From contig CAJNOL010000197.1 in NCBI GenBank assembly GCA_905250125.1, forward strand, positions 1-64,000: 64,000 bases of DNA, in the 5' to 3' direction. Under the pieces are notes generated by a model. The model ran no database searches. It was not told where the DNA came from and was given only the letters and a program-made list of their open reading frames with translations. Made by a program: the position numbers and the translations under genes. This DNA is from Rotaria sordida (lineage: Eukaryota > Rotifera > Eurotatoria > Philodinida > Philodinidae). The stretch's first letter is position 1. Every line of letters begins with the position of its first letter. Below are positions 48,101-58,889 of the stretch, piece by piece.

Positions 48101-51100
48101 ATGTTGTAAAAAATTTGCTGCATTTATGTTTTCACGTGTTGGCCTATTTTTTGTTATGATCGGTTATGTTGCATTAGGTGGCTGGTTATTTCAAGCACTT
48201 GAAGCTGGTAATGAACAAGATATGCGTCGTTCAATGAATGAAAAATTTAATTCAACACTTTATAAATTATGGGATGGAATTTTACAAGTTAATTCATATC
48301 CATATAATGATAAAAAAGGAAATTTTACATTATATGCAACACAAGAACTTGAAAAATTTGAAGCAACTGTTATTCAACAAATACAACAAGGTTTTGATGG
48401 ACGAACAAGACCAGGTGCTGATCCGGATTGGAATTTTTTTGGAGCTATACTTTATGCTGTTACACTTGTATCAACTATAGGTAAAAATTAGGAGAAGAAT
48501 TTTCAAACGAAAAAATAAATATGATAAAATGTTTTTTTTTTTTTTTGTAAAAAAAAAACAAAACAGGTTATGGTCATATAACAACAAAAACTATACCAGG
48601 AAAAGTTGCAACTGTACTTTATAGTGCATTTGGTGTACCATTAATGATGCTTTTTGTTGCAAATATTGGTTCAACAATGGCAAAATTATTTGCTTTTGTA
48701 TTTAGTCGTATAAAAATGTTATTTTGTTGTCAATGGAAAAATAAAAAAAGACGAAAAAGTTTAAAACAATTTCAACAAAAAAATAATCAAATATCAATTA
48801 AAATTGATGAAGAAAAATCCATAAAAAAATCGAATTTAAAACAAACTAAAGATGATCAAGAAATAATAGAAAAAAGTAAAGAAATTTTATTTTTTCAATT
48901 TTATTTTTTTTTCATTCATATTTATTTAGTTTCAATTAATAATAATAATAATAATAATGATGATGATGATCAATTAACGATAATTCCTTTACAAACACAA
49001 ATTAATTTACTTCCTCAACATAATAAATTTTCAATGAAAGATACAAAACAATTACCAGCTGATGTTCGTTTAGATATGTTAACAGGAGTTCCAATAGATA
49101 TAACAAAATCTCATTCATTAACATCATCAATAAGTACAATTGGTGAACGATCAAAAGATGCACTTTTTCGTATTAATGAACTTATTCGACAAAATTCCGT
49201 CCAAGATATTGACAATTCAATCAATGATGAAGTTTTTAATGATAATGATATTTTATTAATGTCAATTAATCAAGATAAACAACAACGTTCTAATGATATT
49301 AGTCCAATACAATTTTATATTAATGAAACAAATAAATTAACAAATAATTTAGAAAATTCACTTAATGATCAAATTTTTATAAAATCAAAAGAAGAAAAAC
49401 CAAATATTACAAATCTAGATGATATGAATATTCAACAAGTAAATAATTTTTTTCTTTTTTCAAAACAATAACAATAAGCTATATGCGCAACTACGGAGAA
49501 TTTTTAAAACCTTAAGAAAAAAAAAAAAACAAAATATCAATTCATTTTTCAATCTTCGAGAATAAAAAAGAGTTGTAATGCTATGAAGATCTTTCTTTGT
49601 AACAGCATACTGGGATTAATAAGAATTTATTTCTTAACTAATCAAACCACTTTATTTAGACAAGAAAAAAAAAGGATTCCTGTTAAACAGATACACTCAC
49701 GCAAATCAAAATCCGATGATAAGAAAAACTTAGGTACATTTTCGTACATGAAGTTAGATGAATACTTTCATAGAAAGAATATCAATGCACTTTGTTAGAA
49801 TGTTCTTTAGGAGACTATTTGTAAAACAAAGTTGTTATATAGATAATGATACATTGAAATACACATCAACAGAAGGACATGTTGAAATTTCATAATTTAG
49901 CCTTTCAATGAATCTGCTAGGTTATAGTCCATTCGGTTCTAAATTTTTGGATTCGGATTCGAATTCTACTTCTAATTTCAACGAAGTTTTCAAGTCACTC
50001 CGAAGATGTGAGATATTTTTTATTGATAATTTGTATTCTACTATTAACACAATCTACACATTTCTCAGACAACTTCGACTATGATCTTATAAGGATCAAG
50101 TCATCATTGGCTGTTACTTTTAGAGTATGATCTGTTAGCTTGAAACCAATTCGATGGACTCTACTACTAGCAGTACGAATGGGTCTTGAAATCTATTAAC
50201 TTGACTTTTTGTTCAATAATTGAAAAATGAGATTTGAATTATACCAATCTTGTTTATTATAAAATTAATATAGATATTGTATTTCAGTTTTAATCTACAT
50301 TTTCTTAAGATCATCCCTCTCCCTCAAGAATCGATCTCAGTCCAAAAACATCCAAATTGCATGAAAACTTTCAGGATATGTTGGGGCTGGTGAGCGATGG
50401 TTATGGTGAAATTTTCAGCCTTATATCATGACGCTTGACAGAGATATTCACCAAACAAGAGTCAAAAATAGCTCTATCGTAGTGGCAAGATTTCTCTGGG
50501 AGCCTTCATTTTATACAGGGTGACGCAAAAGTCAGTTTACCGAAAAAAAATCGAATATCCCCATTATGGCTCGAGCAAACGAGCTGATTTTTTTTATCAA
50601 TGATAGCGGCATGTTCAAGCTTTATATTCACAAAGACAAGCCTAGAGAGACCGTTCGTTAAGTATCATCAGTGATTTCAACAAAATAACAAAGTGTCTCT
50701 CTAGGCATCTCTTTATGTATATAAAGCTTGAACATGCCACTATCACTAATAAAAAGATCAGCTCGTTTGCTCGAGCCATAATGGAGATGTTCGATTTTTT
50801 TTTCGGTAAACTGACTTTTGCCCCACCCTGTACATTTTAATTTTTTTTTGTTTGTTTGAAAGATTGTGTCTAGGGCTAGCCCCTCTAGTGATCCTTTTTT
50901 TTCAAACTCTTACTTTTTAAGCGAAGACAAGGAATGACAAGTTTAATGACTCAAAAAACCTCTAAAAAAAAGAGCTACCAGAAGGACTAGCCTTAGACAC
51001 AAGCTTTCAAACAAAAAAAAAATATTTGACTTTATCTCTTAGTATGATAAAATTCTGCTGACGCTACGTCGTTGAACTCACGTTCTGAGAAAATCGAAAA

Positions 51101-52305
51101 ATGATTTTCAGTTTTTTGTAAAAACGACTTGTTTTTCGAATAGGAGAGGGTAATGGAAATCTTTCAAAGTTTTTGGAAAAAAAGAGATGCTGAATAAAAA
51201 TTTTTGTCGCATGTGAAAGAGTAGATGACGAGCTATTTATCCATGAATTTATTTCAATTTCGATGATTCTGACGAAAAGCGACTTTTTTTAAGGAAACCT
51301 TAAAAAGCCTTTCAACATCTACTTAACTGCTATCCTCTCGAAAAGAATCAGATTTTTTTCTTAATTGAATAATTTCGTACAAAAGAACAACGGATATATC
51401 TCAAAGATAAAATCATAATATTTGTTTATTTATAGGCTATTATTCGTGAGATTCCTTCTACTATTACAACTACGAATGATGATATTAATAAAAGAATAGT
51501 TGAAAAAGATACTACAAAAGAAAAATCTTCAAAAGAAAAATTAAAACGTTCAAAATCTGAATCAACATATAATCGTAAATCATATATAAAAACAAATAAA
51601 AAACCTGATTCATCATCAAGAATTGATAATAATGAAATAACTAAATCTACACGTCGACGATTTTTTTTACGTAAATTAAAAAAACGAACAAATCAAATAA
51701 ATGAAATCAATATAAATAATTCATTAGAACAAGAATCAAATGAAATAATCAATGAAACAACTCGAAAATTAGGACGAAAATCTTTAAGTTTCGATGAACA
51801 TTTACATTCATTACCTCCTCCACCTAATTATGAAGAATCTACTATACATGATATAACATCATTACCAATGGTAACATGGAAATCCGATAATGAATTATAT
51901 TCAACAAAACCTACATTACATTTTCCAACAACTATTCATACTGAAAATGATGATGATAATGATGAATTATATGAAGATGAACAAATGACTGTACCATTAC
52001 TTGTTACTGTTTTTGTCATTCCGCTTTATTTAACACTTGGCGCTATATTATTTAATATTTGGGAACGTTGGGGTTTTCTTAATTCATTTTATTTTTGTTT
52101 TACAACATTAACAACGATCGGTTTTGGAGATTATGTACCTGGTGCATCAATAACTGTTTTAGCTGCAAAAGAAAAACTTATATGTGCTTCATTGTATATT
52201 TTACTTGGTCTTGTACTTATTGCAATGTGTTTTAATTTAATGAAAGAACAATTAATTCAAAAAGTTAAACAAATCGCTGGTAAATGGGGAATTTTGCAAA
52301 CTTAG
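45147..52305 (+). CDS. Two-pore-domain potassium channel (K2P/TWK type), five or six exons
   Basis: With the upstream first exon the model is 45147-45232, 48026-48480, 48567-48875, 48930-49438 and 51436-52305, giving 742 residues. The protein passes K+ as a leak channel in the plasma membrane. TM1 (about RVGLFFVMIGYVALGGWLF) is followed by the cap, pore 1 with TIGYGH split by an intron after TIG, and TM2. Then comes a very long cytoplasmic loop of several hundred residues, rich in Ser, Asn and Lys. It is followed by TM3, pore 2 with TIGFGD, and TM4. Both selectivity filters are intact. The long M2-M3 loop is a feature of TRESK-like and many invertebrate TWK channels; a direct TRESK orthologue is not claimed. 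A 54-nt T-rich segment (48876-48929) has donor and acceptor and keeps frame either way, so I treat it as an intron. An alternative first exon is listed separately. Confidence 0.88.
46927..47123 (+). CDS. Candidate alternative first coding exon of the K2P gene
   Basis: An open frame from the ATG at 46927 reaches a donor AA|gtaggt at 47124 in phase 2. This is the same phase as the upstream first exon (45147-45232), so it would splice to the exon starting at 48026. It encodes about 65 residues: MMEITTYLHRVDPSSSSTPR, then a Lys/Thr/Ser-rich stretch ending KKPRKSLF. Used in place of the upstream exon it gives 779 residues. The result is a different cytoplasmic N-terminus before TM1. Evidence is frame, phase and coding-like composition only; it may be a chance ORF. 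Confidence 0.45.
49925..50085. repeat. Dispersed repeat family E, diverged copy 3
   Basis: This relative of 14020-14175 and 28684-28835 is in the same orientation. It shares 'ggttctaaatttttgga'-like, 'agtcactccgaag', and 'ctacacatttctcagac' blocks. It is the most diverged of the three. Confidence 0.5.
50516..50830. mobile_element. 315-bp near-palindromic MITE flanked by TA (mariner/Tc1-like ends)
   Basis: The element begins CAGGGTGACGCAAAAGTCAG and ends with the complementary CTGACTTTTGCCCCACCCTG. TA dinucleotides lie directly outside at 50514-50515 and 50831-50832. The arms, roughly 137 bp each, pair almost throughout (for example ttatggctcgagcaaacgag and gcatgttcaagctttata), leaving a loop of about 40 nt. 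There is no transposase ORF. TA target duplication and CAGGGTG ends are established features of Tc1/mariner-type transposons, so this is inferred to be a deletion derivative or MITE of that group. The close match between arms suggests a fairly young insertion. Confidence 0.85.
50842..51022. mobile_element. ~180-bp TIR element next to the mariner-like MITE
   Basis: The left end (tttgtttgaaagattgtgtc, then taggg-ctag) and the reverse complement of the right end at about 50970-51020 (tttgtttgaaagcttgtgtc, then taagg-ctag) match over some 50 bp. The element lies only about 10 bp beyond the neighbouring MITE. It is non-coding; no target duplication was determined. Confidence 0.65.
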
Positions 52306-52310
52306 GAACA

Positions 52311-52345
52311 TTTCTTCTTCTTCTTCTTCTTCTTCTTCTTCTTGT
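52311..52345. repeat. (CTT)n microsatellite in the K2P 3' UTR
   Basis: A run of CTT triplets begins a few bases after the K2P stop codon. It lies in the 204-bp gap shared with the convergent serine protease gene. Confidence 0.85.
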
Positions 52346-52509
52346 GTTTTTTTGTTGTTGTTTTGTTTCTTGATAAATATATCAGCGAAGGTTTTTTTTT
52401 TTCTTCGTTTTATTTGTATCTTTATAGTGAATAAAGGAAACTAATAAAATTTCAAGCATAATTAATTTAGTTTGTTTCAATAAAAAACAAAAAAAAAAAA
52501 AGAATCAAA

Positions 52510-53484
52510 TTAAGATGAAATACTTATTTTATGCACAATCCACGGATTATAATAACTAACTTTAGCATAAACATCGGAAAAATTTGTTTGATGACCACAA
52601 TCAACTGTTCCTGACATAATACCAACTTGTTGCCAATAAGTTTTACCATTTTTATGAACTATTGATCGAACTAATGGACCACCACTATCACCAAAACATA
52701 CTGCTCTTGGTGGAAAACCAGCACACATTTGTCCTAGTCGTGCACCATCACCACTACCAGTTAATGGTTCACATGATGGATGATTTCGTGGTACAAATTG
52801 TAAACGTACTTGTTGTAATACATTTGGTCTTGTACGATTAACACTTTCCATTGCACCCCAACCTGTAGCTACAAGAGGATCACCTTCTTTTAATTCTTGA
52901 TCAGTCATATTTGCTGGTGCAATACAAGCAAGACTAACTTGATCATCTAAAGAAATGTTTGTATGTAAACGAATAAGTGCAACATCATCATTAAGAGTCA
53001 TATCATCATAAGATTCATGAACATAAATACGTTCAGCCATATGTGCTATACGTGGTGACCATGTACTAACATTAAAAACATGAAGACGAGCAATTACACC
53101 AACATATCGAGGTGAAAAACCAAAAATACAATGTGCAGCAGTAAGAACATGTTGTGGTGTAATAAGACTAGCACCACAATAAGATCTTGGTAAGCCTTCA
53201 GCAGAAAAAACGACGAGAAGCAATTGCCATGGCCATGAATTTGGAATCGCTGCTTCACCATTAACAATTCTTGATGTTATTTGTGGACTAATAGCTGGAC
53301 AACCACATGCACATGGTTCGGCAAGAGTAACTGTTGATTGATTTCGATTATCACTAGAGCTCGTAGTTGATTTTGGTTTTCCAATTGTAAATAGTAGTGC
53401 GATACTAATGGTCAATGCTAGAACCATTATTGTTACGAAAACTAACAAAACAGTAATTAATCTTGGGAAAATTCCATTTGTCAT
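52510..53484 (-). CDS. Type II transmembrane serine protease (S1 family)
   Basis: From the ATG at 53484 the protein has 324 residues: a short cytoplasmic tail, a membrane anchor (about 9-34), a Ser/Thr stalk and a Cys-containing linker. The activation site is R72|IVNG, and a chymotrypsin-fold domain follows. The triad is present as TAAHC (His118), NDDVAL (Asp167) and GDSGGP (Ser267). The residue six before the catalytic Ser, which sets S1 specificity, is Ala261 rather than the Asp of trypsin-like enzymes. The usual SWG at the pocket wall reads SGT. Specificity is therefore unlikely to be for Arg/Lys. The frame is open up to 53613, but that part translates a T-rich tract ending in ctctcaag that looks like an intron/acceptor. 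The start could thus be an upstream exon not found here. The gene converges with the K2P gene. Confidence 0.85.
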   Translation of the reverse strand: MTNGIFPRLITVLLVFVTIMVLALTISIALLFTIGKPKSTTSSSDNRNQSTVTLAEPCACGCPAISPQITSRIVNGEAAIPNSWPWQLLLVVFSAEGLPRSYCGASLITPQHVLTAAHCIFGFSPRYVGVIARLHVFNVSTWSPRIAHMAERIYVHESYDDMTLNDDVALIRLHTNISLDDQVSLACIAPANMTDQELKEGDPLVATGWGAMESVNRTRPNVLQQVRLQFVPRNHPSCEPLTGSGDGARLGQMCAGFPPRAVCFGDSGGPLVRSIVHKNGKTYWQQVGIMSGTVDCGHQTNFSDVYAKVSYYNPWIVHKISISS

Positions 53485-55135
53485 TGTTGGTGGATTAGAT
53501 GTATCTGATCGTACAACCGGTGTGCTTGAGAGAAAAAAAAATATTGAATATTTCTTTTTTTTTTGCAAGAGATATAAATATAGTAATCGAAATGAATTGT
53601 TATCAAATATCAAACTTTAATACGACTTTTTTTTTCTTTTTTTTTTTTTTAGTTTATGATGTATGTCATCATAATTCTTCAAGTATGTACTTTAGACTAT
53701 ATTGTATTTTAAGAACAAAACAATGAATAATTGATGAAAAATATCAATTAATTTGTTTTCTTTCTCTTGAAAACTAACGATTATAATAAAAAAATATACA
53801 AGTTTCGATTGTTATATGATAATAAAACAAGTAAATAATCATATAGATATTTGAAAGTAGTGACTATGATGATTCACATCCTTCAAAGAAGTAGGTGTTT
53901 TGGTTAAATCTATTTTTGATAGGAGAATGTCAAAAATTAAAATGTAGATAGATAAGAAACACCGAATAATAAATATGTCGAACTGTAAAAAATAATCGAA
54001 AGATAAAAATATCATCTTGCTGACATATCAAAATCATATAAATTATTGGTTAGTAAAAAAAATAAAGAACTCAATGTGCTTATTTCATTTATAGTATTGA
54101 TGGCTGAAATCTTTTTGAATAGAAAACTATGAATCAGACCGAGCTCATTCAATATTGCGAGTGGCGCCCATAGGCCGAGTCTTGAATAAAATATAAAATA
54201 TTTCAAAGATGTTCTATATGTCCATTTCGATGTAATTCTTCCATTGACTAAAATTTATATTTAAAAAAGTATCCTTTCTTAGTTCTTCTCATTCATCAAC
54301 AATTACTTTTTCTAATTCTATTCCTACTGAACCATCTTAACTATCAATTTTTCTTCAACTACCACACTGGTGCTGATTCGTCATCACATACAAAACAGTA
54401 TATATCTGGACGGATAAAATTTGTTTTGAGTGTGTATGTGCATGACAATGAATTTAGGCCACACTCACACCCTTTTCACAGTTGTGAAAGATGACTGAAT
54501 CCAATGGAGTATTACTATCGCTAGCTTGCAATGAGAATGAACTTTTGCTGTTAATCTCTGCAGCTCGTCATGTTTTTCACAAAGTATTTCGTTTGTCATC
54601 ATCCTTAATCATGATTGAACAAGAAATTCAAGCATCAGAGCTTGCAAAAAGGCCTCAAGATATGTCATATCACATGAGTTTCTTACTCAAAATATTCAAG
54701 GACTTCATAAGCATGAAAAAAAAAACGTTCAACTAGGGATGAAGATCATACAATATAGTATACGATTTTGATACGATCTTGTAACAATCGTACAAGATCT
54801 TATAATAGGATTGTTTGATCTGAGTTTTCGTTTCAATAAATTGTTCAAGAAAATCATGTATCATTCTTTAATAAATGATTCTTTTTTGTTTGAAACATTC
54901 CGCGCATATGTTATCATATGCATATTAAAATGAATCAATATTTTCTTTCATTCAACATTTAGTAGCGCCATCTATATTGACTTGGTGGCTGATAGAACTG
55001 TGACTGAAGATTGGTGAAATCATTATTCGCATTGCGAAAGAAATAAACAATTCAGTTCAAAGAAAGACAAAAGATTTGAACGATTGAATAGCGTTTATTG
55101 AGTTATCTGAGTTTTATTCATTATTATATTACATC
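53485..55135. other. Divergent intergenic region between the protease and NOP58
   Basis: The region must contain both promoters. ORFs at 54012-54206 (-) and 54491-54736 (+) have no recognised domain and no splice partners. No repeat matching others in the window was noticed. Confidence 0.45.
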
Positions 55136-58100
55136 ATGCTCGTTTTGTTTGAAACATCTGCTGGCTATGCCATATTTAAAGTTCGTATTTATTGTTTAGT
55201 CTTTTTTTTGGATTTTAATGTCGATTTTTGTTTTTAAATTTCAGTTACTTGATGAAAAAAAATTACAAGAAACTAAAAATTTATATGCTGATTTCGAATC
55301 ACCAGAAAAAGCTGCTAATGTGTAAAATAATCTTATTAGTATTTTTTTTAACTGATTGATACATTTCGTTTTTATTATTTTAGTTTAAAATTAACTCAAT
55401 TTGAGAAATTTGAAGATACAACACAAGCTCTTGCTGCAGCAACAGCAACTGTTGAAGGAAAAATTTCTAAACCATTAAAAAAATTACTTAAACGTCTTGT
55501 TGATCCAGATGTTCAAGAAAAATTACTTGTTGCTGATTCAACACTTGGCAAAGCTATTAAAGTTTGTTTACATTTTATTAATAAAATCATTTTTATTTTT
55601 TTAAATATATGTATATTTTAGGAAAAATTTAGTTTTGATTGTATATGTAATAGTTCTGTACAAGATCTTATGCGTGTTATTCGTTCACAAGCCGATAGTC
55701 TTTTACAAATTGATGAAAAAGAATTAGCTGCTATGCGTATTGGTCTCGCACATAGGTATTTAAAATAAAATTGAATTTTTATTTTTCTTTGTATGATGAA
55801 AATGGAAGACAAACACACGAATTAGAGCCTATAGTACTATGTTGATTTTTCTGACGTTTCATTAAGTCAGAATTTATATACTGTTTTAGCAAAAATTCAA
55901 TAAGGATCTATTTTATATAGAAAATAGATAATATTTTGAAAGTTGGTTTTTATGCATAATAACTACAATAGTCGGAATCAACAAGAAAAAATATACCAGA
56001 AACTTTATTTTTTCATTGTAAGATATTTCTCATCAAAATTTTAGATCTGTTTCTTCAATTTTTTACTTCTTGAATTACTGATGAAGAGTTATGATTGTGT
56101 CCTGAGATAATCCTGGAAGCTTCAACGAAAATGAATATGTCTTGTTCGAGATTATTCAATTTCAATTATAAGACGAGAAAGACATTCTGCATTTTTGTTG
56201 AAACATTCAGAATTATCTAATGACTATTAAATCTATTTATAGGCCATGAATCCGAACTCTTTAAGCCTTTATTAGTATTTTCATATCGTCATCAAAGAAA
56301 AATCATCGGAGGGATAAGCCTATGGAAAAAGTGTCAACTCCTTTGAACATATGACATGGTTAAAACGCAATCTATATTTCATACCTAAGAATTTACATTT
56401 TATGGATATAACTTCCAATTGTTTACTGAAAATATCTTGTATTTTTCTTTCGATATCATAGATATGAGTGTATCTAAAGAAGAAGATAGTAAATAATCGA
56501 TTCTCGCGGAAAGATTAAAATATTTAAAAGAAAACATGAATTAAAAACTTTCTTTTTTTTTTGGGATATATATATTTGATCTTATCCGAGATATTATTGT
56601 TTATTTCTAGTTTATCTCGATATAAACTTAAATTTTCTCCTGATAAAGTTGATACAATGATTGTTCAAGCTATTTGTATGTATTTTTTTTTTTATTGTTA
56701 TATATAAATTTGATTAAATTTTATCTATAGCTTTATTGGATGATCTTGATAAAGAAACAAATAATTATATAATGCGTTGTAAAGAATGGTATGGTTGGCA
56801 TTTTCCTGAATTAGCTAAAATTATACAAGATAATATTGCTTTTTGCAAGACAGTACAAAGAATTGGTTAATTAATATTATTTAAATAAATTTTTCATTAT
56901 TATCTTTTTCGTTTTGTTTTTTGAATATTTATTATTCAATAGGTTATCGAACGACTGCAGTTGAACTTGATTTATCCGATATATTACCTTCTGATGTTGA
57001 AGCACAAGTAAAAGAAGCTGCAGAAATATCTATGGGTACTGAAATATCTGAAGAAGATATAACTAATATTCGTCATTTATGTGCTCAAGTATGTTTATAG
57101 TTAAATCTATTAATTAATATATATTTCATGTTCGATTCTAACTTCGAGAATTAATCATGGCTAAATAATCTATGATGATGTTAGTAACCGCCCCAGTCTA
57201 AATCTAATTTATGTTGACTGGTCCTATACTGAGATTATTAGCCTAATAATATCTTTGCTTAAAAATAAAAAATCTTCTGTACTTATATATATGTTTTAAT
57301 AGGTTATTGAAATATCCGATTATCGAGCACAGTTATTTGAGTATTTGAAAAATCGAATGATGGCTGTTGCACCAAATTTAACAGTATTAGTCGGTGAACT
57401 GGTCGGTGCTCGACTTATTGCACACGCAGGTATGAATATATTTCCTTTTTTTTTTGTTGTTGTTTTATGACGAGTTTTTTTTTATCATACTAATTCTTCG
57501 ATGAGAGTTGAGTAAGTGCAAATGGAGTAAGAAAGACAGAGTTGAAAGTTTCACTGACATTGCACAAAAGTCATGAATATGTTGACGACTTAATTGTCAA
57601 TACAATATCAAGATTCCCTTAAAAAATTAATAGATTTTCTGATCGGAATCTGATATTTCTATATATAGCGCGAAAAAAAAGAGTAATTTATCCATCAACT
57701 AATTGCTCAACTATAAATCTGGAATTTTCTTACGTACGAGGGAAAGTCTACAAGTGTGATATGCCGATCAAGTCGATATTTTGTCTACAAGTAGATCTCA
57801 GTAAGACTAGAAGAAGTCTGAAAGGCTTCACTCCATATGTTTTCTTGCTTCAGGTAGAACATATATAAAAATATCTAGTTATGAAATTTTGTTTATAAAT
57901 AGATCTTACGATCATTAGAATATTCTAAAAATTTCAATGTTTTATTTTTGAGATATTACATGTTAAAGACATTCGTTCTTTTGAACTTTCCTTGTAACAT
58001 ATATCGTTTTCTGGATATGTAGTATCTCAAGAAGAAAACATTGAAATTTTTAGGACATTGTAATGACCATGAGATCTATCTATGAGCAGAATTTCATAAT

Positions 58101-58889
58101 TGGAACTTTTCATATATGCCTTGCTAGCGGCAGGAAAAATGACATATCTATAAAATATTGTCCGAACCAGTTATAACTTTGGCATATAGTCCTAATTCAA
58201 AATCAATAAATTATTTGAAGGAAGAACTTTCCTCTTATTAGTCAGATAATTTATAATTTTAATTAAATAATAAAACTAATTTTTAGGATCATTACTCAAT
58301 CTTGCTAAACATCCATCATCAACCGTACAAATCTTAGGTGCCGAAAAAGCTTTATTTCGTGCAATGAAAACTAAACATGATACACCAAAATATGGTTTAA
58401 TTTATCATGCATCATTAGTTGGTCAAACATCAGCAAAACTTAAAGGTAAAGTTAGCCGTATGTTAGCTGCTAAAGCTGCATTAGCCATACGAGTTGATGC
58501 ACTTGGTGAAGATACACAAGCAACACTTGGTATAGAACAACGTGCTGATCTTGAACGAAAATTTGCTTTACTCGAACAAAATGCTGTAAGATTTTATAGA
58601 TTAAAAATTTTTTTTTTTTGTTTTAATTTTATTCTTTTATATTAGTCAAAACGTATATCCGGTACGGGTAAAATGCAAGCAAAATTTGAAAAATATCAGA
58701 AAAATACGTATGTAATTTTGTTTTTTATTTTATTAATTGATATATTGAATTTTAAATAGTGAGAAGGGTCAATTTAATCAAGATCAAGCATCCACATTAC
58801 CTCAAAAACGTCATTCTGATTTTGGTGGTCGAGGTGGTGCAAATAAACGATTTAAGAGTAGCAACATGAATAAATCATTTGTGGTTTAA
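55136..58889 (+). CDS. NOP58: Nucleolar protein NOP58, box C/D snoRNP core subunit, eleven exons
   Basis: Exons are 55136-55180, 55245-55321, 55384-55561, 55622-55755, 56611-56675, 56731-56865, 56943-57088, 57303-57429, 58287-58585, 58646-58707 and 58760-58889, giving 465 residues. The start [15 protein letters not shown], the coiled-coil part ([28 protein letters not shown]) and the Nop domain ([55 protein letters not shown]) are all highly conserved. NOP58 pairs with NOP56 on box C/D snoRNAs and fibrillarin to guide rRNA 2'-O-methylation in the nucleolus. The C-terminus ends soon after [13 protein letters not shown] with a short Gly/Arg/Lys tail. It lacks the long Lys/Glu-rich tail of human (529 aa) and yeast NOP58. 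Introns 4 and 8 are long; intron 8 holds a hairpin element. Confidence 0.95.
57855..58125. mobile_element. Hairpin (fold-back) element in NOP58 intron 8
   Basis: The inverted arms of about 100 bp share tagttatgaaattttg, atagatct, gtcattagaatattctaa-like and aaaaatttcaatgtttt blocks, with a spacer of roughly 50 bp. The inner terminal motif (attctaaaaatttca) also occurs at 26876-27010. Non-coding and MITE-like; borders are approximate. Confidence 0.6.

Larger units (their letters stand above)
49439..51435. other. K2P intron between the M2-M3 loop exons, 2.0 kb
   Basis: This intron is made largely of repeats: a family E relative at 49925-50085, a near-palindromic TA-flanked element at 50516-50830, and a second short TIR element at 50842-51022. 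The ORF at 49583-49798 has no recognisable domain and is not claimed. Confidence 0.6.

Noticed and set aside
53485-53613. N-terminal extension of the serine protease to 53613
   Set aside because: The extra residues come from a T-rich tract ending in ctctcaag, which looks like an intron end; the ATG at 53484 directly precedes a normal type II anchor.
54491-54736. 81-codon plus-strand ORF upstream of NOP58
   Set aside because: Reasonable codon mix but no recognised family, no intron partners and no repeat elsewhere; not supportable as a gene.
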